A stretch of DNA of 37,612 bases from Vulcanimicrobiota bacterium. Its GTDB lineage: Bacteria > Pseudomonadota > Gammaproteobacteria > Xanthomonadales > Rhodanobacteraceae. The translations under genes and the position numbers were made by a program. Below, piece after piece: positions 9,550 through 17,049 of this stretch. How positions within the stretch are numbered: the first letter of the stretch is position 1; each line of letters starts with the position of its first letter. The stretch covers positions 1 to 37,612 of the forward strand of contig CAJCJD010000032.1 in assembly GCA_903970555.1 (NCBI GenBank), read 5' to 3'. The notes beneath the pieces were generated by a model. The model did no database searches. It was not told the origin of the DNA and saw nothing but the letters and a program-made list of their open reading frames with translations.

Positions 9550-9875
9550 GAAAGATCTCCGCTCTGTCTAAGAAAGCGAACGAATCGGGCCGAAATTCGC
9601 TGCCCACTTAACGTCCGATCAGGATCGGAAAACCACTCTATATGAGACCGCCCAAGCATGCCTTGTATAGGATTTCGATGGGATGTTGCTTAGCGCACTC
9701 CTGCCCGAAGCGTCCGCAACGGGTCGAAATCAAACGTTCGCGTCATCCGTGATTTCCGGGTTAGCCCACGATTTCGCATGGCCGGATTAGATGCGTTCGA
9801 TCACGAACGCATCTATCCCTTTGCTTCCGGTCTGCGCAAACCAGGTTGGGCTTACCTCATAGTTACACCAACCCC
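9550..9875. other. Intergenic region with one perfect palindrome
   Basis: No ORF with a credible start is seen. It contains the long palindrome listed at 9788-9815 and a short CCGATC/GATCGG inverted pair near 9611-9624 upstream of the hydrolase gene. Confidence 0.6.
9788..9815. repeat. Perfect 12-base inverted repeat, four-base spacer
   Basis: TAGATGCGTTCG and CGAACGCATCTA flank ATCA. It is a perfect hairpin without a T-tract on either side. It could end transcription of the small minus-strand ORF at 9876-10106 or act as an operator; no family was recognised. Confidence 0.6.
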
Positions 9876-10106
9876 TTAGTCATCGTTCTTGACGTTAACA
9901 GTATGCATGGGACGACATTGGCCGCCGTCGCAACTGATCAAGACGCCGTAAGTCCCGCACGGTGCAACGAACGAGGCGTTGCCGTTAGCTTCGACGACAC
10001 CACAACCCATCAGCGTTGCGACGTCTTGAGCCATCGATGTGCCCGCTGAATCCGCCGCAGCGGTTGCAGTGGATAAGGCAACGGCCGATGGCGGAGGTGT
10101 GGTCAT
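9876..10106 (-). CDS. Small hypothetical protein, possibly the tail of a decayed gene
   Basis: The 76-residue ORF has a protein-like composition. An Ala/Thr-rich start (SAVALSTATAAADSAGTS) is followed by GCGVVEANGNASFVAPCG, YGVLISCDGGQC and a polar end. Four cysteines fall in the second half. The ATG at 10106 lacks a ribosome-binding site. The frame is open for about twenty codons further upstream, where ALPAYEWTAPA is encoded, before a TAA. This suggests either a remnant whose 5' part has been lost or a gene with an unusual start. No family was recognised. Confidence 0.35.
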   Translation of the reverse strand: MTTPPPSAVALSTATAAADSAGTSMAQDVATLMGCGVVEANGNASFVAPCGTYGVLISCDGGQCRPMHTVNVKNDD

Positions 10107-10590
10107 CGCAGGTGCTGTCCACTCATAGGCCGGAAGTGCCTTAATCTCGGGCGCAGTCCACGCTTAGATGGAACAGCCCGTTTGATTCACGAGCTAATCA
10201 GATCTCCAAGTAAGAACTTACGTAGGACTGACGTGGGCTGCAAAGCTGCGTAAGGCTACTCAATGTGGCCCATCTTCATCGCATTCGGTAGTTCAGTTCA
10301 TCTATCGAGTGGTCAATCTAGTAGCAAGACAAAATCTGCATTTGACGGTAGCGCTATTCATGGCAAATGATAGAGCGGTTCAAATGGTCCAATGGTGAGT
10401 GGATCCATGACGACTGGGTGGGGTAGGTACCCAGTGCACAGGGAAAGCGGGAACGCGAACAGCCAATGCAAGGAAGCAAAAAACTGGCATTGATTAATTA
10501 GCAGGCATGGCGCATGCCAATCGCGGCAATCAAGGCCGTATGCGGCTAGTGCAACGCGTCCGAAGTGTCATTCGTAAAATAGGAGATTCC
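10107..10590. other. Intergenic region, no gene seen
   Basis: About 480 bases lie between the small minus-strand ORF and the TonB-receptor-like fragment. I see a seven-base inverted pair (ACTGGGT/ACCCAGT near 10418-10440) but no credible coding start before 10591. Confidence 0.55.
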
Positions 10591-10986
10591 ATGCACACGA
10601 CCGAGTATTTCAAAGCCAGCAACCGTCTACGCACGTGGGCGCTTTCCATGAGTAACGTGGCCATTGTCATGGCACTGGGTTTCATCAGCTCCCTGTCTCC
10701 ACTAGCCGCACATGCTCAGTCGACCACCTCCACCATCTTTGGTCAGGCTCAGGCTGGGGCAATCGTCACGGCAAAAAGTGATACAGGTTTGCATCGCCAT
10801 GGAACCGTGAATAACCAGGGGCGCTACAAACTCGGCCAGTTGCCCATGGGCGACTACACCGTGGTGTTGGAAAAAGATGGAAAAGCTATCGATACACGGC
10901 CCAAAATTTCGCTACTCGGCGGCCAGAATAGCGAGGTCGACTTCGCTTGCCCGAATGACCATTGCGAAGCGTCTGATAGCCACTGA
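10591..10986 (+). CDS. Stand-alone TonB-receptor N-terminal (carboxypeptidase-regulatory-like) domain
   Basis: The start at 10591 follows AGGAG at about eight bases; an upstream in-frame ATG at 10507 lacks this. The 131-residue product has a long signal peptide ending LAAHAQ before STTSTIFGQ. The mature part (about residues 45-120) is one beta-sandwich CarboxypepD_reg-like domain, with GAIVTAKSD, GRYKLGQLPMGDYTVVLEKDG and VDFACPNDHCE. From memory, this closely resembles the first segment of the very large Oar-like TonB-dependent receptors of xanthomonads, in which the same CPND stretch runs on into plug and barrel. Here the gene stops a few residues later, so it is either a truncated receptor remnant or an independent small periplasmic protein. 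No barrel sequence follows. Confidence 0.75.
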   Translation: MHTTEYFKASNRLRTWALSMSNVAIVMALGFISSLSPLAAHAQSTTSTIFGQAQAGAIVTAKSDTGLHRHGTVNNQGRYKLGQLPMGDYTVVLEKDGKAIDTRPKISLLGGQNSEVDFACPNDHCEASDSH

Positions 10987-11174
10987 ATAAGCGCAAATTG
11001 AAAGCCTCGGCATTAAACCCGGCGTCGTCGCCATGCAACATGCTTGCGACGACGACCGGTATCAAAAGTCGGGCGATCTGATAATAGATGTGCATTCGCG
11101 CCTGAATTTTACGTGCGGGCTTAGGCGCTAACCCTGAAGAATCTATATGCGATTTCGGATATCCTAAATCGAAA

Positions 11175-11218
11175 GTTCCGCTTTGAGTGGCGGATTCAGT
11201 CGGCCATCGGAAGCGGAC
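11175..11218. repeat. Degenerate copy of the ATGTCCGC palindromic repeat
   Basis: The left arm GTTCCGCTT and right arm ATCGGAAGCGGAC resemble the arms of the copies at 13967 and 14421, but the centre is longer. It lies downstream of the 149-residue membrane protein gene. Confidence 0.45.
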
Positions 11219-11246
11219 AGTTACGCGTCATCCAACGTTGGGCCAG

Positions 11247-11696
11247 TTACCGATCAATTCCGGCCCTTTGCCGGCGTACCACGACTACGTAGACTAAGAG
11301 CGCCATGAGCGCCACTGCCACATAGGCAAGCCCGGCTCGGATACTGCCGCCCTCCCACTTGTATTGAGCGTAGCTCGACATACGGAGAATGAGTGGATAT
11401 GTCCCGGCGAAGACGAATGTGCCAAATAGAACCAGATAACCCCATGGCTTTTTGAGCCTCACCACTAAACCAGCCACTGCCGTCGAACACGCCATGCCCG
11501 CTATAACGAGATTCGCCAAGCGCCAGTGGCTTGCCCACAACGCGGGCTTAAAAACGGTACCGCGGAAGGCCCCCGCTTCGGAAAACTCGGAGAGCATCCG
11601 TGCCATGGTATCGGTATGCATCCATTCGTATAACCCGACCACACCGATCAACAGACCGATAGCAATCAGTAGGCCCCCAGTAATCCGATAGAACAT
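11247..11696 (-). CDS. Small membrane protein, unknown function
   Basis: The 149-residue product has four predicted transmembrane helices: about residues 5-25, 58-82, 88-106 and 118-142. Between helices 1 and 2 lies a soluble segment of about 30 residues (MHTDTMARMLSEFSEAGAF). It ends in a short basic tail (RRQRAGIDR). No family was recognised. It lies between two copies of the dispersed palindrome and is on the same strand as the TonB-like lipoprotein upstream. The gap of about 140 bases and the repeat at 11751 argue against tight coupling. Confidence 0.72.
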   Translation of the reverse strand: MFYRITGGLLIAIGLLIGVVGLYEWMHTDTMARMLSEFSEAGAFRGTVFKPALWASHWRLANLVIAGMACSTAVAGLVVRLKKPWGYLVLFGTFVFAGTYPLILRMSSYAQYKWEGGSIRAGLAYVAVALMALLVYVVVVRRQRAGIDR

Positions 11697-11750
11697 GTCA
11701 TCGATTCCTTTAGTCGCCCGCTACGAGGAGTCTTGTGCATGATCTCAAAA

Positions 11751-11777
11751 GGTCCGCTTGGGGTCGGAAGCAGCCAT
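11751..11777. repeat. Degenerate copy of the ATGTCCGC palindromic repeat
   Basis: GGTCCGCTTGGGGTCGGAAG followed by CAGCCAT. The left arm and core match the family; the right arm has drifted. Confidence 0.55.
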
Positions 11778-11835
11778 TCCTTGTACCGGGAAAAGTTCGA
11801 TCCGACCCATCACAGGACAGCGTGGCTCGTCACGA

Positions 11836-12480
11836 CTAGGATGCAGGCTTGGACTTGTAAACCTTGGTAAGCGTGCCGGCTGCATCAAAGCTAAGAATGA
11901 CCATGCCAACGCTTCGGTTCCCCCAAATCATGTCGGTCATTCCGTTGGTATATCGCATAGTTCCCCCGGGGTTGCCCATGAGTGCGACGGCGTCAGCCTC
12001 CGTAGCGACACCCACCTGCAAACCATCGGGGGAGCGCGGCGGCGGAATGGGGCGGTCGAAACTCACTGGGGTTCGTATCCAGCCCGGCTGCGGTACACCG
12101 TCTTTCGCTGCAGGAAAATAGACCCAGTGCTTCGCCGCATCGATTGCGCTTGCGTCGAGCTCTGGATAACCGCTACTGGTTTCTACGCGGATATCGCCAG
12201 TCTCGCCTTTGGCATTGACGTAGATCAATAGCGTTACCTTTCCATAGTGCCCAGCCCTGACCGCCTCGACTGGAAAGTGAGGCGGATAGTGAGAGTTGTA
12301 GGTGATGTCCTGCGCACCAGGATGCGTCGGCGGCTCGTGAGCCATGAAGTTGACGATTAGCCGTTGTCTGGCCGCTGCATCGTCTACCTGTGTCGCATTG
12401 TCGGCGACTTTCGACGGCGTCTGTGCGCAAGACGCCAACAGCAAAAAAACTGCACCCAACCCCAAACTGCCTCGATACAT
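11836..12480 (-). CDS. Lipoprotein with TonB C-terminal domain and BamE-like tail
   Basis: The start at 12480 follows AGGGGAAAG, giving 214 residues. Residues 1-18 are a lipoprotein signal with lipobox LLASC, so Cys18 is probably acylated. Residues about 60-140 match the TonB C-terminal domain, with FPVEAVRAGHYGKVTLLIYV and SGYPELDASAIDAAKHWVYFPA. The last 65 residues (ATEADAVALMGNPGG, MTDMIWG, MVILSFDAAGTLTKVYKS) resemble the SmpA/OmlA-BamE fold: a short helix, then a strand pattern with a final FD..G. A lipid anchor in place of the usual TonB membrane helix means it is unlikely to couple to ExbBD in the standard way. It may be a structural or outer-membrane-assembly protein. The downstream gene at 12721-13794 is a clear paralogue in the TonB domain. 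Confidence 0.8.
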   Translation of the reverse strand: MYRGSLGLGAVFLLLASCAQTPSKVADNATQVDDAAARQRLIVNFMAHEPPTHPGAQDITYNSHYPPHFPVEAVRAGHYGKVTLLIYVNAKGETGDIRVETSSGYPELDASAIDAAKHWVYFPAAKDGVPQPGWIRTPVSFDRPIPPPRSPDGLQVGVATEADAVALMGNPGGTMRYTNGMTDMIWGNRSVGMVILSFDAAGTLTKVYKSKPAS

Positions 12481-12575
12481 GGTTCTTTCCCCTGAGGAAT
12501 ATGAAGCCCGTATTGCGAAATTTTTCAATGTCAACGTCTGCTTGAACTTGGACGTCTCAACACGCATCGCGTACC

Positions 12576-12607
12576 TGTCAGGCCCGCTTTGGGTCGGAAG
12601 CTGACAT
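12576..12607. repeat. Degenerate copy of the ATGTCCGC palindromic repeat
   Basis: GCCCGCTTTGGGTCGGAAG is framed by TGTCAG and CTGACA, which pair. The core matches the family. It lies just upstream of the lipoprotein gene. Confidence 0.6.
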
Positions 12608-12720
12608 CAAGATATGCCTGCGCATTCATCTTTGGCCAATACGTCCCATATCACCAATAGCCCTCGTTCGACCCGAAGCTGGATGGGCTGCGCCTATTCA
12701 ATTGTGAGGTGCCGAATCAA

Positions 12721-13794
12721 TCACGCCGCCCCGCAGATCCCTCGCAGCCAAGGTAGGAATTCGTTGGCAAGCCATTGCATATCGGCAGGCGTTTTACGTG
12801 CATACCCACTCGCGGTGAAGAGCTGATTATCTGCGTAAACGAAAGCGATAATCGTATCAACAGGGACTTGCCGATCCCCCATCGCCATCACAACCTGTCC
12901 CGATCTCGCAATACACGAGGACGTATCAAGCACAACGTTTCCGCCGTCGATCGCGGTGATGTGCAGATCCTTCATCGTGCTCGGTCGACTGTCTTTCTGC
13001 GCATCCATCTGCGCATTCGCGTAATTGCGGGTCATGGACAACGAGTCGGTCTTTCGCGCCAACGCCTGGACCGATGCGAAGACCGCCGGCGAAAACGTAC
13101 GGCCCGCGAATTGCGCCGGCTGCAAGACGAGTGCATAGCGATTGCCCTCAGCGATCCCACCGCTATCTAGCTTTTGCAAATCATCCGCCGTGACGAAGCC
13201 ATTGAGCAGCGTGACCGCCGCGCCGCCCGATAGCGACTTGAGGATCGCACGCGCATGCTCGCTGTTCATCGCGGTGACGAGCCCCTGAGGTGGCCCGGCC
13301 GTTGTCACATCGTGCGCGAGCTTTTTGTCTGGTCCGAAATTAATCGGTACGCGCACCCAACAAGTCTGCGCTGCCCCATCCCTATAGCAGGGCGAGAATT
13401 TCCACTTGACCGCAGCGTCCATCGCACTGGCGTCGAGCTCGGTGTAACCGGTACTTTTGGCAACTTTTGCAGTCACCACACTCCCATTTTTTCCCACCTC
13501 AAGTAGAAGCGTTACCGTTCCGTAGTGCCCAGCGCGCGCGGCTTCAGGCGGAAACTTGGGCGAAAATTTCGACGAATAAGGAATGTCTAATTTCGGTGCC
13601 GTCGTCGGTAGCAAGCGATTCGGCGAATCGCCGGTACTGTTCGCTATGGACTCGGATTGAGGCGGCGGTCCGAAAGGGGGAGGCTGCGCCGCCGCGCTTT
13701 CGATAAAGACCATCAGTGCCAGACTGGCCACACTTAGCAAACTGAAAAGTGCCGCGCCGCTATTGCGGCACGAACCCAATCGTTCGTTCGACAT
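12721..13794 (-). CDS. TonB C-terminal-domain protein with long unassigned C-terminal region
   Basis: The ATG at 13794 is preceded by GGGGGAG, giving 357 residues; in-frame ATGs further upstream have no such site. After a short basic start comes one hydrophobic helix, a signal peptide or anchor ending ESAAA, then a Pro-rich stretch (QPPPFGPPPQ). Residues about 65-150 match the TonB C-terminal domain, with FPPEAARAGHYGTVTLLLEV and STGYTELDASAMDAAVKWKF. The remaining 200 residues are unassigned and contain paired cysteines in SSCIARSG and RGICGAA. The TonB part aligns block by block with the lipoprotein at 11836, pointing to an old duplication followed by different C-terminal additions. It is periplasmic. 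Its function in energy transduction is uncertain. Confidence 0.8.
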   Translation of the reverse strand: MSNERLGSCRNSGAALFSLLSVASLALMVFIESAAAQPPPFGPPPQSESIANSTGDSPNRLLPTTAPKLDIPYSSKFSPKFPPEAARAGHYGTVTLLLEVGKNGSVVTAKVAKSTGYTELDASAMDAAVKWKFSPCYRDGAAQTCWVRVPINFGPDKKLAHDVTTAGPPQGLVTAMNSEHARAILKSLSGGAAVTLLNGFVTADDLQKLDSGGIAEGNRYALVLQPAQFAGRTFSPAVFASVQALARKTDSLSMTRNYANAQMDAQKDSRPSTMKDLHITAIDGGNVVLDTSSCIARSGQVVMAMGDRQVPVDTIIAFVYADNQLFTASGYARKTPADMQWLANEFLPWLRGICGAA

Positions 13795-13966
13795 TTCGCT
13801 CCCCCGGTCCATGCCAGCAAAGAGCCGAATGCATCTGATGTGCCCGTTCGAGCACTCCGTGCGATAGCCCTTGCTCTCCTGTCGCCTTATCGTAGCCAGC
13901 AGCTTCGTCTTTACAAGTAGTAGGCAGTCGTATGTTCTTGCGCCATGACGAAACGCCAAGGGAGCC

Positions 13967-13992
13967 GTCCGCTATGGGTCGAAAGCGGACAT
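13967..13992. repeat. Copy of the ATGTCCGC palindromic repeat
   Basis: GTCCGCTATGGGTCGAAAGC followed by GGACAT. The outer seven bases pair (GTCCGCT with AGCGGAC). It lies between the TonB-like gene and the 114-residue membrane protein gene. Confidence 0.7.
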
Positions 13993-14018
13993 GTCGGCAT
14001 GACCATCTCAAGCGGTGG

Positions 14019-14363
14019 TCAGCCCTTGAAGCCAAGGGCAATCCGTTCTTTCGAGGCCTTGAACCACCGAACATATGCGGGGTATGCAGTGAGCACATAG
14101 GTGCCGAGCACGAGAAGGAGCAAGATGTGTGGCTCACCCTCGATGCGGCGAATCATTATCAGGCTCATCATGAACGTGCCGGCGATGAGCGCCAACATGA
14201 TCGGTATAACCCCTAAGACATACCATCTAGCAGCCACTTTCAATCGAGTCGGCAAATCATGTTGACTGGCTACTCGCACCAAAAAAGATTGCCAAGCCCC
14301 CAACAAATACCAAACGCCGATACCGAAGATCATTGGCCCTATGGCAATCAAAAGAATGTCCAT
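14019..14363 (-). CDS. Small membrane protein, unknown function
   Basis: The 114-residue product has three hydrophobic helices: about residues 3-25, 47-71 and 79-97. It ends in a basic cytoplasmic-looking tail (RWFKASKERIALGFKG). The GGGGGAG directly before the ATG is unusually close for a ribosome-binding site. No family was recognised. The gene is bracketed by the two best copies of the dispersed palindrome (13967 and 14421). With the membrane protein at 11247 it forms an alternating pattern of TonB-like gene plus small membrane gene, but I see no sequence similarity between the two membrane proteins. Confidence 0.7.
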   Translation of the reverse strand: MDILLIAIGPMIFGIGVWYLLGAWQSFLVRVASQHDLPTRLKVAARWYVLGVIPIMLALIAGTFMMSLIMIRRIEGEPHILLLLVLGTYVLTAYPAYVRWFKASKERIALGFKG

Positions 14364-14420
14364 CTCCCCCTGCCTTGACTAGCCTGGAAGCACCCAGTAG
14401 ACGACCATGCCGCCGATTGC

Positions 14421-14450
14421 AATGTCCGCTTCGGGTCGAAAACGGACATC
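14421..14450. repeat. Best-preserved copy of the ATGTCCGC palindromic repeat
   Basis: AATGTCCGCTTCGGGTCGAA followed by AACGGACATC. ATGTCCG and CGGACAT pair perfectly around a GGGTCGA-type core. Such elements are scattered through intergenic DNA of many proteobacteria and behave like REP sequences. Confidence 0.75.
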
Positions 14451-14537
14451 GTCTGCCAGAGCAAAATGTCGAGCTCCCTGATCCGTATTCATCTCTATCA
14501 GCCGATCTTTCACTTAACCGCAGAATGCCGATCCGGC

Positions 14538-16316
14538 CTATGGGTTCGCCGCGGCCAAGCCGTACTTGTTGACGTGTGCCTCGATGCCCGGATCAAGCGC
14601 GCGCGCGGCAACTAGATCGGCATTGCCCGCATCCTTCTGGCCATTACGGATTTTCGCTAGGCCAAGACCATAACGCGACCATGCGGAACGCGGCCTTTGT
14701 GCCACGGCCTGCTCGTAGGCCTTGATGGATTCGGAATAATTTCCCAGCCGTAATTGCACCAGGCCGAGGCTGTCGAGGTAGACAGGGTTTTCGCCGTCGC
14801 GCCTGATTGCCTTACGGCAATCGTGCAACGCATCGTCGAGCATCTGATTGCTCAAAGCTCGAGCCCAGCAGCGCTCGTTGAGCGCAGAGCCGAGCGTGGC
14901 GTCATTGTCATGAAGGCGAATCCAGTCGTCTAGCAGCGGTAGTGCCGCGGCGGGTTGATCGAGTTGGATGTACATGGCGGCGACCGAACGTGCCTGCGTT
15001 GATCCCGCAGGCGCCAACGCGCTGGCCACCGTGACGTCGGCTTCCGCGCTCGCACGGTCTCTGTGCATGAAGTGGAGCCTGGCGCGAAGCAGCAGAGCGT
15101 CAAGGTTCTTCGGATCCAGGCTCAAGGATTTGTTGAGATCGGTGAGCGCTGCATCGGACTGTTTGGCCGTCCAAAACGCCCTCGCACGGGCCACATAGTA
15201 ATCGGCTTGATCCGGCGCCATGCGAATCGCCTCGTTCAGATCGGCAACGGCGGCTTGCGGTTCGCCGCGAGACAGATCGGCTTCGCCACGCAACGCGTAA
15301 TCGGACGCCGTTTTCGGCGTTGCATCCCCGCCATCCGTTGAAGTGCTGGCACCCTTTTTATCGCCGTCGCTGGGTGCTTCTGCGAAGGCAAACACGCGTC
15401 CGCCGTTGTAGGTGAAATAGGCTTTTCGTTGGCTGTTGGCAATGAAGATGTGATGGGCGAGGAGGTAATCCAGGCCAAGCAACATGTCGTTGTTGCCGTC
15501 GCCAAGATTGCCGTCAATGACCTGCATCTGGCTATGCTGGATGGTTTCCGTGCCGACTGAGAATGAATTAACGCGCACAATCCAGGCCTTTACCGACTTG
15601 GCACCAAAGCCCATGACGGCATTGCTCTGCTTCACATCCGGTGCGTTAAGGTCGATGCCGGCCCGCTCGGCAGCATGTCGGGTTAACAATGTGGCATAGG
15701 CTCCCGAATCGATTAGCGCCCGTACTTTCATGCCGTTTATCGTCACATCGATAAAAGTGCGCCGGTCGAGCGTATTGTCGGAAGGGTCGAGATTGGCCAT
15801 GAAGTAATCGCGCCCAGCTGACCAATAGGCCAGCGCATCCTTGTCGCAACCGTCCACCTTGAACAGAGTCAATTTGCCGTGGGCCATATCGATTTCCAGA
15901 TCAGCGAAATCGAGCAGATTGGCGCCTAGCAATCCGTAGCCCGAATCGGTGCCGCCAACGATGAAATCAATGTTTTTGAGCGCCGTGCCAAGAATGCCTA
16001 ATTCCCTCACGCGTGTGTATTGAGCATCCGCAGCACCTCCAATGCCGGTGATGCGAAAGCCAGGTGGCAAAGCACGCAACCTGAGCTCAAGCGACGACGC
16101 GGAGGCTTTTGACATGATATTAAAAAAAGCCCCCGTATCGAGGGCAAAGCGCGTATCACTCCCGTTGATCTTTACCATGGTCGTGGCGCGGCCTCCTTCT
16201 ATATCCACCGGCAACGTCCCGTACCGTTCCAATTGGCAGCGGTCAGCCCAAGCGTGGCCCACGATCAAGACACCGAGCCCCAGGCAGCACAAGCGCACTA
16301 CGCGCCTCACAATCAT
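14538..16316 (-). CDS. Exported double aspartyl-protease-like (retropepsin fold) protein with TPR repeats
   Basis: The product has 592 residues with a signal peptide ending GHAWA. Two retropepsin-like half-domains follow. The first has the motif FALDTGA (Asp60) and a later GLLGANLLDF. The second has ALIDSGA (Asp203) and MLLGLDYLL. Two D-T/S-G half-sites on one chain could form an intramolecular active site, as in pepsin, whereas viral retropepsins dimerise. From about residue 340, after a low-complexity linker, tetratricopeptide repeats run to the C-terminus (for example ADLNEAIRMAPDQADYYVAR and SIKAYEQAVAQRPRSAWSRY), which suggests protein partners. It is probably periplasmic. It is the last gene of a three-gene operon; its ATG overlaps the stop of the preceding small gene (ATGA). 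Confidence 0.85.
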   Translation of the reverse strand: MIVRRVVRLCCLGLGVLIVGHAWADRCQLERYGTLPVDIEGGRATTMVKINGSDTRFALDTGAFFNIMSKASASSLELRLRALPPGFRITGIGGAADAQYTRVRELGILGTALKNIDFIVGGTDSGYGLLGANLLDFADLEIDMAHGKLTLFKVDGCDKDALAYWSAGRDYFMANLDPSDNTLDRRTFIDVTINGMKVRALIDSGAYATLLTRHAAERAGIDLNAPDVKQSNAVMGFGAKSVKAWIVRVNSFSVGTETIQHSQMQVIDGNLGDGNNDMLLGLDYLLAHHIFIANSQRKAYFTYNGGRVFAFAEAPSDGDKKGASTSTDGGDATPKTASDYALRGEADLSRGEPQAAVADLNEAIRMAPDQADYYVARARAFWTAKQSDAALTDLNKSLSLDPKNLDALLLRARLHFMHRDRASAEADVTVASALAPAGSTQARSVAAMYIQLDQPAAALPLLDDWIRLHDNDATLGSALNERCWARALSNQMLDDALHDCRKAIRRDGENPVYLDSLGLVQLRLGNYSESIKAYEQAVAQRPRSAWSRYGLGLAKIRNGQKDAGNADLVAARALDPGIEAHVNKYGLAAANP

Positions 16317-16519
16317 CGCCTCACCTGCGTGTGGTAGCCATGAAACGTAACGCCAGAAATTGAGTGCAGAGTTGTACGGGAACTGGGGGCGTGACGGGCA
16401 TTTCTACCAGGCCGTTTCGGCATTACCTCTCTCGCCCTGATCCAGCCGGGTGACGCTACAGGCAGTGCGCAGATAAAACAGATAGATACAGTTAAGCCGA
16501 TGAGTTGCGCGGCGATCAT
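16313..16519 (-). CDS. Small basic protein with N-terminal hydrophobic helix, middle gene of retropepsin operon
   Basis: The 68-residue product has a hydrophobic start (QLIGLTVSICFICALPVA, a signal peptide or single anchor) and then a strongly basic tail rich in Arg, His and Ser. Its ATG overlaps the stop of the upstream 64-residue gene by four bases and has its own AGGGGAAA site. Its stop overlaps the ATG of the 592-residue gene by four bases. Two consecutive ATGA junctions are hard to explain by chance and are the main reason to call it real. No family was recognised; codon use is less regular than in neighbouring genes. Confidence 0.55.
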   Translation of the reverse strand: MIAAQLIGLTVSICFICALPVASPGWIRAREVMPKRPGRNARHAPSSRTTLHSISGVTFHGYHTQVRR

Positions 16520-16710
16520 GATTTCCCCTGAGAAATGTCGTGTTTATTGCTGTTTGTATAATGCCCGTTTTGAGTTGCACTTGGCGTATCGACCGCCACG
16601 GTTCTGACCTGACCACTGTCGAAAACCGGCGAGCTCGCGCGAGCGTCACTCATCGCAAAAACATACGACGCCAGGAGGAGCAGCATGCAACCGCAAATTC
16701 TTTTGAACAT
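16516..16710 (-). CDS. Small exported protein, first gene of retropepsin operon
   Basis: The 64-residue product begins with a classical signal peptide (CMLLLLASYVFAMSDARA) with likely cleavage before SSPVFDS. The mature peptide is then only about 37 polar residues, rich in Ser, Thr, Asn and Gly. AGGAGGAG about four bases upstream of the ATG is the strongest ribosome-binding site in this part of the window. The stop overlaps the next start (ATGA). No family was recognised. It could be a ligand, substrate or inhibitor of the retropepsin-like protein encoded two genes downstream, but that is inference from gene order only. Confidence 0.6.
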   Translation of the reverse strand: MFKRICGCMLLLLASYVFAMSDARASSPVFDSGQVRTVAVDTPSATQNGHYTNSNKHDISQGKS

Positions 16711-17049
16711 CGCCTACGCTGGTGCCTTGGTCATCTGCTTCCCGTCGCGTTCCCCGCCAGCAGTTTCACCAAGCGTCGCGGTCTTCGCAACAGTCGTTGG
16801 CACCCTTATCGACCGAACGGCATGCTGGACCTGGGCCGCAACTTACAGCTCAATCACCTTAAGTTTTACACCTGCTTCACTCGCTTTTGGCCCCAGCCGG
16901 CAACGTCGGTCATGGAACGACAACAGACTCTCTCCATCGTGTCGCCATTCATTCGCGGCAACACGTCAGTCCGCCAAGCTCCATATCGTTGTCATCCCTG
17001 TGCCATGACATGGTTACATTGTTTTTCCTGGCAGCCAGGGAGCGCTTCA
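16711..17049. other. Intergenic region between divergent units, no gene seen
   Basis: This region lies between the three-gene minus-strand operon and the plus-strand membrane protein at 17050. Frames here are open in places, but no start with a ribosome-binding site and no family resemblance was found. Confidence 0.5.

Noticed and set aside
16540-17049. Long upstream extension of the 106-residue membrane protein
   Set aside because: The extra sequence is rich in Arg, His and Cys with no domain character, and the start at 17050 has a ribosome-binding site.
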